A DNA stretch of 64,000 nt, taken from Zhengitettix transpicula. Lineage: Eukaryota; Arthropoda; Insecta; Orthoptera; Tetrigidae. A model generated the notes under the pieces. That model saw only the letters and a list, made by a program, of their open reading frames with translations, had not been told where the DNA came from and searched no databases. Location: assembly GCA_037074705.1 (NCBI GenBank), contig CM073591.1, positions 34,080,587-34,144,586 of the forward strand. Direction: 5' to 3'. The number at the start of each line of letters is the position of its first letter. The stretch's first letter is position 1. The translations under genes and the position numbers were made by a program. Of the stretch, positions 45,845 to 56,510 are shown one piece after another.

Positions 45845-46095
45845 TGGTGTATTAAGCGGGGTCTCAGACCTTCTTCGGAAATATTATTGGAACAGTCGGC
45901 TACACGCCTCCAAATATGGTCGAAACATACAATCGGAAATACTCAACATCCAGTCACTGTAAGGGCTTAGGACAAGTACCGACAGCACGGTCTACTGGAT
46001 ACCTAGGAATGCCGAGTAGGTTCCGTAAACTACAACCAGGACACCCTACACTTAGCTCTTGACTAACTTACTTCCCACTTGCTATGCTATTAAAG
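45845..46095 (+). mobile_element. Ancient, highly diverged family A copy (A20)
   Basis: Scattered but collinear matches to the family on the + strand: GGGGTC-CAGACCTT, GAACAGTCGGC, GCCTCC-AAA-GGTCGA, GGACAAGTACC, GTAGG-TCC-TAAA, CTATGCTATTAAAG. It has no poly(A) and no target duplication. It indicates that the family has been inserting for a long time. Confidence 0.6.
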
Positions 46096-46186
46096 AAAAT
46101 AAAAAATTAAAATGCCGGGAACGCACTAAGCATCAATTAGCTGCTTGTGGAAATCGTAGTATAAACCAGAGAGAGGAGAAGGCATC

Positions 46187-46451
46187 TTTTTTTTTTAGGG
46201 CAACAGGCTACATGAGGGTGATCCACATTGGGCAACTCCCCTTTAATAGCATAGGAAGGGATTAGAAAGGGGGGATGCGGAAGGGTAGAGGAAGGTAGCC
46301 AAGGGTTACTAGGGCCCCCGGGCTATGGTTTAAGGATCCTACCCGGCATTCGCCTAAAGAAATGCAGGGATCCTCGAAGGTAGCTTCCTCCAGAGCTCTC
46401 TGGAAAGGTTCACCTGCGAGAAAATAGCTCTCGCAGGCTTCCTTCAAATAG
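46187..46451 (-). mobile_element. Family A copy with internal deletion (A10)
   Basis: T-run 46187-46196, AGGGCAACAGGCTACATGAG, normal to ATGCAGGG (about 46369), then a jump to the subfamily B-like head (CCTCCAGAGCTCTCTGG) and one CTGCGAGA/TCTCGCAGG hairpin. About 300 bp of the centre are missing. Confidence 0.7.
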
Positions 46452-47046
46452 TTTTTTTTAGGGTAACAGGCTACATGAGGTAATCCGATGCATTGGAGTT
46501 CTGCGAGGGCTATGCTCTCGCAGGCAATACCTGCGAGGGATGTTCTCTCGCAGGCAGAACCTTTTAGGAGAGATACGAAGGGGCTACCTTTGGGTATGCC
46601 TTTTCCTCTCCGTTTTTGAAGTAAGGTTCGCACAAGCCGAGGCACCTCGGCCTGTTTTGAGAGGTGTATGTTCCGGGGTCACGGACCTTGGGCATACGGT
46701 AAGAGTTGTTCGCTGTTCCCATTGAAACAGTCGGTCAGCTGCTTCCTAAACTGGTCGACGCACGGAGAAGTGAATGCTGCGTACCCACAGCAAACCCCTC
46801 TCCCGCTAACGGAAGGGCGTGAAACAAGTACCCAATGCCCGACCTAGCCGATGTAGGTTTTTCTAGGGTTTTCCCTGCATTTCTTTAGGCGAATGCCGGG
46901 TAGGATCCTTAAAATATAGCCCGGAGGCTCTAGTTAACCCTTGGCTACCTTCCTCTACCATTCCGCATCCCCCCTTTCTAATCCCTTCCTATGCTATTAA
47001 AGGGGAGTTGCCCAACGTGGATTACCCTCATGTAGCCTGTTGCCCT
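46452..47046. mobile_element. Compound family A insertion: short - arm joined to full + copy (A11/A12)
   Basis: A T-run and AGGGTAACAGGCTACATGAGG (46452-46494, - sense) is joined near TTGGAGTTCTGCGAGG to a full-length + sense copy (about 46500-47046). The latter has its double hairpin head (46503-46560) and an end at GTAGCCTGTTGCCCT. Both outer ends are therefore the family 3' end in opposite directions. Confidence 0.72.
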
Positions 47047-47064
47047 ATATATATAAAAAAAAAT

Positions 47065-47272
47065 TAGGGTAATCCACATGGTGGATTAATAGCATAAGAA
47101 GGGATTTGAAATGGAGGATGCGGAATGGTAAAGGAAGGTAGCCAAGGGTTAACTAGGACCCCCGGCCTATAGTTTATGGATCATACTCGCCTAAAAGTGA
47201 TGCAGGGAAAACCCCAGAAAAACCTGCATTTGGTACTTGTCCCTCGCCCTTCCGATAGCGGGAGAGGAGTTA
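47065..47272 (-). mobile_element. Family A fragment (A13)
   Basis: Starts ATTAGGGTAATCCACATGGTG after AAAAAAAAA, continues to GCGGGAGAGGAGTTA. The AAGTGATGCAGGG variant matches subfamily B (A17). It is truncated at its 5' end. Confidence 0.68.
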
Positions 47273-48916
47273 ACTATTCAAAACAGTAATGTACATTTTA
47301 TTTTGGAAGAATATTCGCTATGTATATCAGAGACCGCTAATAATGTTGAAGTAAAAAAATTGCGTGACATCTGAAAAGGTCCTCAAATGTCTCCAAGGTA
47401 AGAGATGTCTATTTAGATTAGGTTCGTATCTCCCAAATAACAAAGCTGAATCACTAAAAATTAAGCTAATTTAAGGAAATGAAAACTAGTGTTTTCTAAT
47501 TAACCTCTGTTTTAGTGCGAAAACAGAGCTTCGTTTTTCCCTCACAATCTCACGTACATCGACGTACCAATTACGTATGTGAAAAATTGTTGCTGAGGAA
47601 GGGAATAAATAAAGCATATTCGGGTTTCTACCTGAGTTAAATATTTTTTTTTGCCGTGATCTACCACCCTCTTCATGTAGAATTCTGTAACCGTAAATAT
47701 TTGTAACCTGTAAGACAAGTATCCGGAATCCACCTGGCGACGAAGGCAGGTCATTCCACAGAAACGTCATGTAGTAGGATCCCGAGAATGATTCATTCAT
47801 GATTTACACCCGGAAAGTCCCCAACCTCTAATAAGATAATAGTAATAGACAAGAACGTCGTTATTCTTAAACTGATTAAGGTTTTTATTTTTATCTTTAT
47901 TATTCTTCCGTTGTATATTTATTATCATTAATGAAGATTTTTAATAACACGTGAACTTTCGTAGAGGCTCTGAGTTCCATTGTTACCGGCGTTTCCTTGG
48001 GCCTTATAAACTTTTCAACATTAAAAATAAAGTAACCAATAAAAATGAAGGCTCTAAAATTATGTATCCAGTAGTTCTCCACAATTTTGTGCAAACAGCA
48101 ACATTATGTACAAGAAACCTACTCGTAGATTTTATGAGTAAAATGCCTCGAAAATAACGTTCTGAGGAAAAATGAATTTATACAAAAAATTCAAATCAAG
48201 CGGACTATAAGGGAGGAATTAAGCTTATGCTGCTAAGAGTTCATCATATCGATATTTAGTAGACATAATTTACGATTGGTGTTTGGAATGCGGAGTTAAA
48301 TATAGTTTAATTTTTATTATATGAGTGGTATAAATGAAGTAAGACTACTTAAACCAAATTATACGACCGCAGGTTTTTCATCGGCGGGCAAAATCGTAAC
48401 AATCGTGATCGTTAATGTGACAGGCGATGCGTCAAGGTGCATTTGCACGCATTTCCGTAGTTACGTAACATCTATTGTTATCTAGTCACGTTGCTGGAAC
48501 ATTCCTTGCCTAATTAGTTATATCCGAAGCTGAAGGTTGTTTAACGTTCTTCTTTCTTACCCGATATTCTGTCCCTCCGCAGACGACTTCCCAATTTTTG
48601 TTTCTTATGTATTGTTTTTGGTCGGATGACAGTTTTTTGTTGTTAAACAACGTATATGTTTTCTTGTTGTCGCTCTGCACTATCTGTGGCGGTTTTGAGT
48701 GCGATGATGACGTAATGACCACTACGAATTGTCTTACTCCAGAGTAACTAGCAAATTTATCAACAATTAAATTTTTATCAGATTGTGGTAATGTTTATAT
48801 AAAAATTCGTGTTATATAAATGCATAAATTTATTTACAAATTGTTTTAAATTACAATTACAAACTTACTTTAATTAATTACTAGATTTTATTTCTTAAAT
48901 TTTTAATTTTAATTGT
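47273..48916. other. Non-coding, nothing recognised
   Basis: A - strand frame 47486-47800 (104 codons, ATG start) is the longest here but has no recognisable domain and ordinary AT-rich composition. I do not call it a gene. Confidence 0.35.
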
Positions 48917-49020
48917 ATTCCTGAAGAGGATGTAACATTTTCCTTGTTAAGTATTGTTTTAAATTTGATACTAAATTATTCTGATTAATATTCTGGTGTT
49001 TTCAACATTTATTTAAAAAT
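48917..49020 (+). repeat. H2-family arm with hammerhead-like core (H9)
   Basis: CTGAAGA (48921-48927), helix GGA/TCC, then a decayed second strand, followed by TTTTAAATTTGATACTAAAT and CTGGTGTTTTCAACATTTAT shared with the 14.45-14.55 kb arm. It served as target for the H7 insertion that starts at 49035. Confidence 0.5.
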
Positions 49021-49743
49021 AAGTCAGATTATTAAAGATTGAAGCCTTTCCCGGGGCAGTTGTTCAATATATTGTTCTCGGAGTTCAACCGGGTTTTGCA
49101 TAATTATAGTAGAACGCAACGTTTCGACGACTAAAAGATCTGTCGTCATCTTCTAGGCGAATTGTCGGAACCTTTTTTTTATGGCAACAGGCTACATGAG
49201 GGCGATTCACTTTGGGCAACTCCCCTTTAATAGCAAAGGAAGGGATTTGAAAGGGGGGATGCGGAAGGGTGGAGGAAGGTAGCCAAGGGTCAACTAGGGC
49301 CCCCGGGCTATAGTTTAAGGATCCTACCCGGCATTTGCCTAAAGAAATGCAGGGAAAACCCTAGGAAAACCTGCATCGGGTAGGTCGGGCATTGGGTACT
49401 TGTCCCACGCCCTTCAGGTAGCGGGAGAGGAGTTTGCTGTGGGGACGCAGCATTCCCTTCTCCGTGCCTCGACCAGTTTGGGAGGCAGCTGGCCGACTAT
49501 TCCAATGGGAATAGCGAACAACTCTTACCGTATGCCCAAGGTCTGTGACCCCGGAACATACACCTCTCAAAACAGGCCGAGGTACCTCGGCATGTGGGAA
49601 CCTTAGTTCAAAAACGGAGAGGAAAAGGCATTTTCGCCCGGAAGATGACGACAGAGCTTTTAGTCGTCGAAACGTTGCGTTCTACTTTAATTATGCAAAA
49701 CCCGGTTGAACTCCGAGAACAATATATTGAAGTCAGATTATTA
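49021..49743. mobile_element. Hammerhead-like hairpin element with 14-bp target duplication, split by a family A copy (H7)
   Basis: The element is 49035-49729, flanked by AAGTCAGATTATTA at 49021-49034 and 49730-49743. The inverted arms match well. The left arm on the - strand has TAGAAGA (49149-49155), helix GACGAC/GTCGTC, GAAACG (49120-49125) and TTGCGTT. The right arm on the + strand has GGAAGA (49640-49645), the same 6-bp helix, GAAACG (49669-49674) and TTGCGTT. Helix III is ACG/CGT with a TTG loop. Removing the retroposon leaves about 240 bp. One end is about 30 bp longer than the other. Confidence 0.68.
49173..49632 (-). mobile_element. Family A retroposon between hairpin arms (A14)
   Basis: T-run 49173-49180, ATGGCAACAGGCTACATGAGG, body to GGAGAGGAAAAGGCA (about 49632). 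It sits at the centre of the H7 palindrome. No target duplication was clear. The hairpin head is missing. Confidence 0.75.
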
Positions 49744-50179
49744 TTATTGTTATTTTGTTGTTTTGCAATGCAAAATAATAGGTTTAAGAAAAGCTAATTG
49801 AGATATAACGACCAAATAATTATGGGATTTGCTTACGTAACCGTCTAGATACTAGTGGAATATTTCCCGGTGATTGGCGCCTTCAGGAAAATAGAATGCT
49901 GCTTCCTCAGCTTAGTGTTGACCAATCTCGTAATACATTTTCCTGGTTGCAGCTATAGGAAATTTTCCGCCTCTGATTCTGTCTATGTCTCAACATACGT
50001 TTAAAACATTGCTAACATCTCAAAGAGTCCCAAATGAAGAAAAATCTTCCTGAGTCTTTATCTCTTCGTTTTATATCACATTCACCCACCTAGGAAACGT
50101 CATCTCCTATTCCCACGTGGTCTAGACAATGAAGTTGTTTTTGACCATCTCTGAGTTTCCCGCTGCTTCAACTCTTGTT
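49744..50179. other. Non-coding, nothing recognised
   Basis: No gene or repeat recognised. Confidence 0.4.
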
Positions 50180-50825
50180 ATTAAAGTGGCTCCGTATTTT
50201 GCACGGCCGTGCCCTGAGCGGACAACAGTCCCTTCCTCTATCCTGACCGCTGAGCGAGCTTCTAAAAAGTTTTCCGAAGAGCAACTTTATCAGGTTTTAA
50301 CAATTATTATAAATTATCATATTTTTAAAATCTTTCTTTTGTTGGAATTTTTAGAAACTAGGATTTTGAAATTAGCTCATTTAATTTACTTCACAACGAC
50401 TGAAGAGGTTTTAATAAATTAATGATGAAACTTAGAGAATTTTTTCCCATTATAAGGTTTAAAAATTTAAATTAATAATAAATTTATAACTAAACAGGTT
50501 GATGTTTAAATTTATTGAAGGACGTCAGCTAATATAACTGTTAACAGATTTGTGTCTTAATTGGTCATTTCTAAGCATATTTATTAAACGAATCACTACC
50601 AATTGGAACAGTTTACATATTATAGATAGAGATATAAATTATAAATCCATATAAGTTTCAGAAATGTTATAGATTAAACTTGTATTACATTCACTTAATG
50701 TTAAAACCAAGACCGATAAAGTTACTCTTCGGAAAACTTTAAACCTGCTCGCTCAGCGGTCAGGAATGAGGAAGGGACTGTTGTCCGCTCAGGGCACGGC
50801 CGCTCAAAATACGACACCATTAAAG
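50180..50825. mobile_element. 632-bp MITE with long inverted arms and 7-bp target duplication
   Basis: The element is 50187-50818, flanked by ATTAAAG (50180-50186 and 50819-50825). Inverted arms of about 120 bp share CGTATTTTG, CGGCCGTGCCCTGAGCGG, ACAACAGTCCCTTCCTC, CTGACCGCTGAGCGAGC and AAAGTTTTCCGAAGAG, separated by about 390 bp of AT-rich filler. No transposase is visible. The superfamily is not assigned: a 7-bp duplication (8 if one mismatch is allowed) would be near hAT- or P-like lengths. Confidence 0.78.
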
Positions 50826-51283
50826 CAAACCATAATTTTGAAATTTTTTGCAGAATTTACGATAGCGAACACACTGAATCTGCTTTCACGGTCAATTTTT
50901 GTAGAAAAAAATAAAAAGAAAGAACTCGATCGTACCAGAATTTCTTTGATATTGATACGTTCTTATGATGGCCTCGCCTAGTAATCATTATATTGAATTA
51001 TTAGACCAGATAGTAATAATATTCAAATGATGACAAACTCTACATGTCCTTTCACGTAATCTGTATTAATATTCACTATTAAATAGCTTCAACGCATTCA
51101 CTTGTTACGGTGAATTGAGGGACGTCGGTTACAACATTACATAAAAGGTGTAATGGCGAGATATACCAGAGGTCTTCAGTTATCTGAAGATATGAGAAAC
51201 TTTATTGGAAGAAGCGTCGAACAGACGGAGTAATTTTCGAAAGACCAGCATTTCTTGAATTATGTAAGTTTTGTTTAAATAAC
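50826..51283. other. Non-coding, nothing recognised
   Basis: No supported gene or repeat. Confidence 0.4.
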
Positions 51284-51525
51284 AGATATTTAATCTCAAT
51301 AAATAGTTCTCGGAATTCACACGGGTTTTGCATATTTATAATGAGACGCAACGTTTCGACGACTGAAAGCACTGTCGTCATCTTCATCGCCTAGAAGATG
51401 ATGACAGAGCTTTCAGTCGTCGAAACGTTGCGTCTTAATATAAATATGCAAAACCCGTGTGAATTCCGAGAACTATTTATTGAACAACTTCACCGGGAAA
51501 GACTTCAATCTTAGATATTTAATCT
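51284..51525. mobile_element. Intact hammerhead-like hairpin element with 13-bp target duplication (H8)
   Basis: The element is 51297-51512 (216 bp), flanked by AGATATTTAATCT at 51284-51296 and 51513-51525. It is a near-perfect palindrome centred near CATCTTCATCGCCTAGAAGATG. The + strand core: TAGAAGA, helix GATGAC/GTCGTC (one wobble), GAAACG, TTG loop, CGTC. The - strand core: TGAAGA, helix GACGAC/GTCGTC, GAAACG, TTG, CGTC. The right end extends about 30 bp beyond the left (CACCGGGAAAGACTTC). It is the clearest member of its kind in the window and the same family as H7. Confidence 0.72.
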
Positions 51526-51535
51526 ATTCGATTCC

Positions 51536-51540
<5 letters not shown>

Positions 51541-51570
<30 letters not shown>

Positions 51571-52372
51571 AATAAACAGATTAAAAAGGCGTCTAAATAA
51601 AAAGATTATTAAAGGTGAACAATTAAACAAAATTTATTAAAGTTTTAGATACAATATAAAATTTACACAATAATATTTAGAATCTCAGGGTCTTTACTGG
51701 GTTTGATAAATGGGTGACTTGAATTTTAAATTATCTAACAAAACAATTAAAGAAATGAAATAATTAAAGAAAAGAAATAATTGAAGAAAAGAAAATAATT
51801 GAAGAACGATCTGACGTATCTTAAAGAAATGGTTTACAAATAAATTTTAGAGTTCTTTTACTTACGGCCGACCAGGTCTCAATTTTGGGGTTTTCTGTGC
51901 ACACGTTTTTGGGGATATCACTGAATTTAAATTGGTTACAAAACACTTGTCGAAACTTTAGGTTCTCTCAGCTGGAAACGGCTACTCCTTCCGAATTAAT
52001 GGTCAGTCAGATCATTAACAACTTCCTCTCGATGACATCGGTGACGGTCTCTTTACTTATTGAGTTTTTTTTTTACTGCGGCAGGAAATTATTAGGTTAC
52101 TGCTTGTGGCTTTACTTATTGAGAAACTTTCCTGTAACCTTATTCGATGAATTACAGACTGAAAAACTTTTTGTTCAATTTTAACTTGCAACCTTTCCGT
52201 TTCGCTACTCCTCGCTGACTGTCTGTTCGTCTCCTAGATTTCTGACTGCGTACGTCTTAACAATGGTTCTTTTGTCTCGCCGCACGCTTTGTCGCGGTGT
52301 ATGCTTTATATAGTCTAATAATGAGTTCTTTACTTTGCAATTATAACAATGGATTAATTACTAATTACTACA
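51541..52372 (-). mobile_element. (TA)n tract with solo LTR (LTR-4)
   Basis: (TA)n at 51541-51567, then the LTR at 51568-52372 (805 bp) with TGTAAT...ACTACA ends. Sense is on the - strand. It shares GGGTCTTTACTGGGTTTGAT (about 51689) with LTR-1 and the GGTCTCAATTTTGGGG block with LTR-2. AATATATAAG follows on the right. There is no internal region. Confidence 0.68.
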
Positions 52373-54528
52373 ATATATAAGAAATTTTTCTACGAAAACC
52401 TTAAATTTAATTAAGAAAATCGTGTTTTAAATAGCTGAGACATTTTAGTTAATTTTTTTTACCATGAAGAAACGTTAAAATTTTGGGACATATTTTAAAA
52501 ACAAGTTTGATAAACATTTGTATAAATGGATAACCTTTCTATGTGTCTAAATTTAATCATAATAATAAGTGTCGAAAATTGCTTGTTCTTATATAATAAT
52601 CGAGTATACATTACGAGAGATTTACTTCAAACATACGTTAATTTCATTTGCCCTGAATTCTGGTATTACAACCCTTTAAAAATATGGCGATGTATTCCGT
52701 GGTATCCTGAAAGTGGTCACACCACTACATCTTTAAAGCACTCAGGATTAAAAGCGTGTCGATGAAACTTCTTACAGCACAAGGAGGAGGAATTATTCTT
52801 ATGTAACATTAATAAGAGTAGATGGAAGAAGCTTTTTACCACACTCATGCCGAGAATGTTGCCAGTCATCTGCGAAAAGAGTAATCTGGCTCCTTTGTCT
52901 GCGGAAACCTTGACTCGAGTTTTACTACCCTAGTATATACTTGTTACTCGACGTCTCTGGGGAACTGCGCATCTGTCGCTGCAATTAGTACATTAATATA
53001 GCTTCGTGTCTGTAGACTTGCAAATAAAACAAACCTTATGAGCTACAAGACACTAGTAAAAATAATACAAAAATAATTCGATGTTTTGTTACAAATATGT
53101 TGTTATTCACGGTTAAGCTTTGTTACGTTATTTTTATTTGTACTTAGAAGAAGACAAAATATTCAGATTTAAAATACATTTAATAGCTAAATTAGTAAGT
53201 TTAAATCCAAAAACTAAAAAGTTTTGTATGGAGGAGCTACGAGAAGACGTCGCCATACTGTATTTCCTCCTTGGTTCCAGCGAACTATCCTCTATGTCTT
53301 TTGAATTTCAATGACAAACGAAATTATGCACGAACTCACGTGGAACACAACATCTGAATTTGAATAAGTTGAAGCCACGTTAACACGCGTCGTGTATTTC
53401 TTTCGCGTGAAAGGCATCAGTGAAATGATTTCAAATTATATACCAACATATAAAAGCCTAATTGTCAATTGGAACATCAATTATTTTTTTCCACTTGAGT
53501 GGTAGTTAGTATTTCCTGAGGCAGTCTGATTAATTGCGTTTCAGAAAATGCTTAAAAAATTTATTCATGGTTTGAATCGATGAAACCTTTCAGAAACATC
53601 AAGATAATCTTCAAGACTGACCATTAAAATGACATATTAATTATTCTAAAATGGAAGGAGAGCTGTAAAAAAGACGTTCTATATTCCTGGAACATTTAGA
53701 ATGTTATTAAATTCATTTCAGTTAACGTGAAAGTAGTTTGGATCAAATTCTGCAATTTGTGTATATAAAATAAAGTATTATTCCACCAATTCTGACATTT
53801 ATTTAAGTAAAGTGTAGATAAAATAACACACATATTTCAGTACATTTTTTCTAGTCGGGATATTAAATTTTGGAACAACAAAAAGTAGACAGGTACAAGT
53901 CTGGAGTACGAGGTGAAAACATAAAATAATTGGGAATAAACTTTCGGATTTTTGCTGTATAAAGTATAATTTAATAAGTATGTTTAATACGTAACAATTT
54001 TTTCACGTCTGTATTCAGTGTTTAATTCGTCAATATTAAGCCTACCTTCATTAAACTTTTTAGGTCTTCCTGGTTTTCAATATTTGTCCTGTATAGTCCC
54101 AATATTTTTCGTTCTATTTTGTAACAATTTAATATTAATTTCATATGAATATGACCAAAATTGTCGAAATCTTCCGTAATAAATATTAATTAATCTGAAG
54201 ACTGTATACAGCTACTATTAATATCTTAACTACCAATGATTTCCTGTAGCTGTAGTTTTTTTTTCAAGAAGGAAAAAGTGTTTGGAGTACTGGGAATAAT
54301 TTTCTTTAAAAATTGGACGAAATTCTGATGTAAAAGTTTGAAATAATGAATAACAAGAAAAAATTGTATTGAGGTAATTGGGCAGGAGTGGCCGGAAGTA
54401 TTTCATTTTGCTCAATCTAATCTTTATGATTTTAATAATAAAATTTCAAGGGTACTCTTTAAATATTTACGTTTGTAATAATAAAACTTTCCTTCTTGAT
54501 AAAATAAAACACCACAAGGACCGAATTG
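52373..54528. other. Non-coding, nothing recognised
   Basis: Short open frames (for example 52526-52765 and 53120-53314) lack motifs and splice support. No recognised repeat. Confidence 0.35.
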
Positions 54529-54977
54529 ACACATACAACCTCTTTTTTTTAGGGCAACAGGCTACATGAGGGTGATCCACATTGGGCAACTCCCCTATAA
54601 TAGCATAGGAAGGGATTTGAAAGGGGGGATGCGGAAGGGTAGAGGAAGGTAGCCAAGGGTTAACTAGGGCCCCCGGGCTGTATTTTAAGGATCCTACCCG
54701 GCATTCGCCTAAAGGAATGCAGGGAAAACCTTAGAAAAACCTGCATCGGGTAGGTCGGGCATTGGGTACTTGTCCCACGCCCTTCCGATAGCGGGAGAGG
54801 GGTTTGCTGTGGGGACGCTGCTTACCCCTCGCCATGCCTTGGCCAGTTTAGGAGGCAGCTGGCCGACTATTCCAATAGCAATAGCGGACAACTCTTGCCG
54901 TATGCCCAAGGTCTGCGACCCCGGAACATACACCTCTCAAAACAGACCGAGGTGCCTCGGCATGGAACACCTACAGC
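54529..54977 (-). mobile_element. Family A retroposon, 5'-truncated (A15)
   Basis: T-run 54543-54550, AGGGCAACAGGCTACATGAG, body to CCTCGGCATG (about 54964). The flanks ACACATACAAC (54529-54539) and ACACCTACAGC (54967-54977) match at 9 of 11, a probable target duplication. The hairpin head is missing. Confidence 0.75.
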
Positions 54978-55440
54978 AAGCATTGTGCAGTTTTTAAAAA
55001 ACCTCTTACTTGTAACTCCTGCTACATGGAGCAAACTAAAAGGTCACTTAATCATAAAGACCATATATCAAACTTCCCATTGATGATAGTGTAGTTAATA
55101 ATAAAAATGAATTAGACGTTACTAATAATAAGTGTATATTTGTTGGTTAAAATGGTTGGTTGAATTAATCTTTGTGATAATAACAAATTTAAGACACGTA
55201 TTATTTACCGATTATCTTTCTGTGTGACCGAAAGGAATATTACCTCTCGAGACATTTTATTCAATCGATCTCATGGGTGCCTTCCATTCCCTGCGTTTTC
55301 CTCGTCCGCAAATATTCAGGATATCAGAAGAACTTTCTATTGCTGACAGCGAACTCGTCTGCAAGGTCACCTTGCAATCTGGACCGAACTGGATTTGGTT
55401 TTTAACTAATGAGGAAATGTATGGTCTTTAAACACTTTTG
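54978..55440. other. Non-coding, nothing recognised
   Basis: No supported feature. Confidence 0.4.
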
Positions 55441-55465
55441 TAGTAATACATGACTTCTTCTGCAG

Positions 55466-55663
55466 ATAGCGTTAATGTTAAACCTGGGAGACACCTCTCT
55501 CTCTCCTCCCAAGACTTCTACAAGTCTGTATTGTGTGTCGTGTGGGCCAGAGTCCTCCATTCAGCCCATGAGCAAGACTGTTCCAGATTTCTCTGTGATA
55601 GATATTCTCGCTGGAAGTTTCAACAGAGAAAACCCTCACCCAGATATTGTGTCCATCCGTTGA
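55466..55663 (+). CDS. Candidate exon, unrecognised
   Basis: A good acceptor (ACTTCTTCTGCAG, ends 55465) leads into a frame open from ATA GCG TTA ATG to TGA (55661-55663), about 65 codons. The product has CVSCGPESS followed by PDFSVIDILAGSFNRENPHP, which reads like ordinary protein rather than AT-driven noise. If it is a first coding exon the ATG would be 55475; if it is a terminal exon it ends at the TGA. I found no partner exon and no family match. Local GC is raised. Confidence 0.22.
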   Translation: MALMLNLGDTSLSPPKTSTSLYCVSCGPESSIQPMSKTVPDFSVIDILAGSFNRENPHPDIVSIR

Positions 55664-55717
55664 CGGTGTCATGGCTACTCCCCTACCCTCTTTCTTGAAA
55701 ACCGTACCTATTTAGAC

Positions 55718-56510
55718 TACGAGGGTCGTCCCAGAACCGCCCAAACTAACAAGGAAAACAAAAAAAAATGTGAAAAACTTATTTATTTCTCAACGTTTCA
55801 GCTCTCATCGTTGCAGCTCGAAACACTTTGCCCAGTGATATGTAATAGCTTTGATGTTCGGTATAAAATTAGAACCATCGAGATCCTCAAAATACCCATC
55901 AATCACAGACCACTTCTTCATTGAAGCCAAATCTCTTGCTATTGAGGCTCTTCTTAAAGTTTGGACGAACAATATAATCCCAGGGAGCAAAATCTGTCGA
56001 ATAGGGAGCGTTAGGAAGCTATTCTATCTTTTAATAATCGATTTTCACTGTCGGGATAATGGATGTGTGAGATGGTATGAAGCAGAATTTTCTTTGTCCC
56101 CAAATACTGTTATTGACGTTATCAAACGATGAAATAAGCTCGCATAATACTGGCTGTTGATGTTTTTTACCTTTCGGAAGTTAATGAAAATTATTCAACC
56201 CAGATCCCAAAAAAAACAGACGTCGTGACCTTGTCAGCATATGGGACTGTATTTGTCGTTTTTGAAGCCGCTTCTCCCTTTTGAGTCCATTGTTTTGAGC
56301 GTTCCTTCTTTTAAAGTGTGGCGTGTTGGACCTATGTTTCATCCATGGTTATGATTCGACGCAAAATCTCGGCTTTATTGCTTTGAAGCATCGGGAAACA
56401 CTCGACTAAAACGACACTGTTTTTGTTACATTATTATATCACGCGGCATCCATCTTGCCCATAGTTTTCTCATGTCCAAAATTTGAGCCAAGGCTGTAAT
56501 TGGGTTATAA
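55718..56510 (-). mobile_element. 5'-truncated mariner remnant
   Basis: On the - strand, transposase pieces appear in order: LDMRKLWARWMPR (about 56455-56495), NKAEILRRIITMDET (about 56350-56395), SKQWTQKGEAASKTTNT then ADKVTTSVFFG (about 56200-56290), and the C-terminal YFEDLDGSNFIPNIKAITYH then WAKCFELQR (about 55805-55900). Stops and frameshifts separate them. The 3' terminal repeat is TACGAGGGTCGTCCCAGAA (from 55718). The N-terminal helix-turn-helix region and other end are missing. It is a different mariner lineage from the 10.3-kb copy, with the SETMAR-like type of core wording. Confidence 0.75.

Noticed and set aside
47486..47800. 104-codon - strand frame
   Set aside because: AT-rich composition, no motif, no splice or promoter context. 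A frame of this length is expected by chance in this much sequence.
50129..50422. 97-codon frame over the left arm of the MITE
   Set aside because: It crosses the transposon boundary and its inverted-repeat arm, so coding is implausible.
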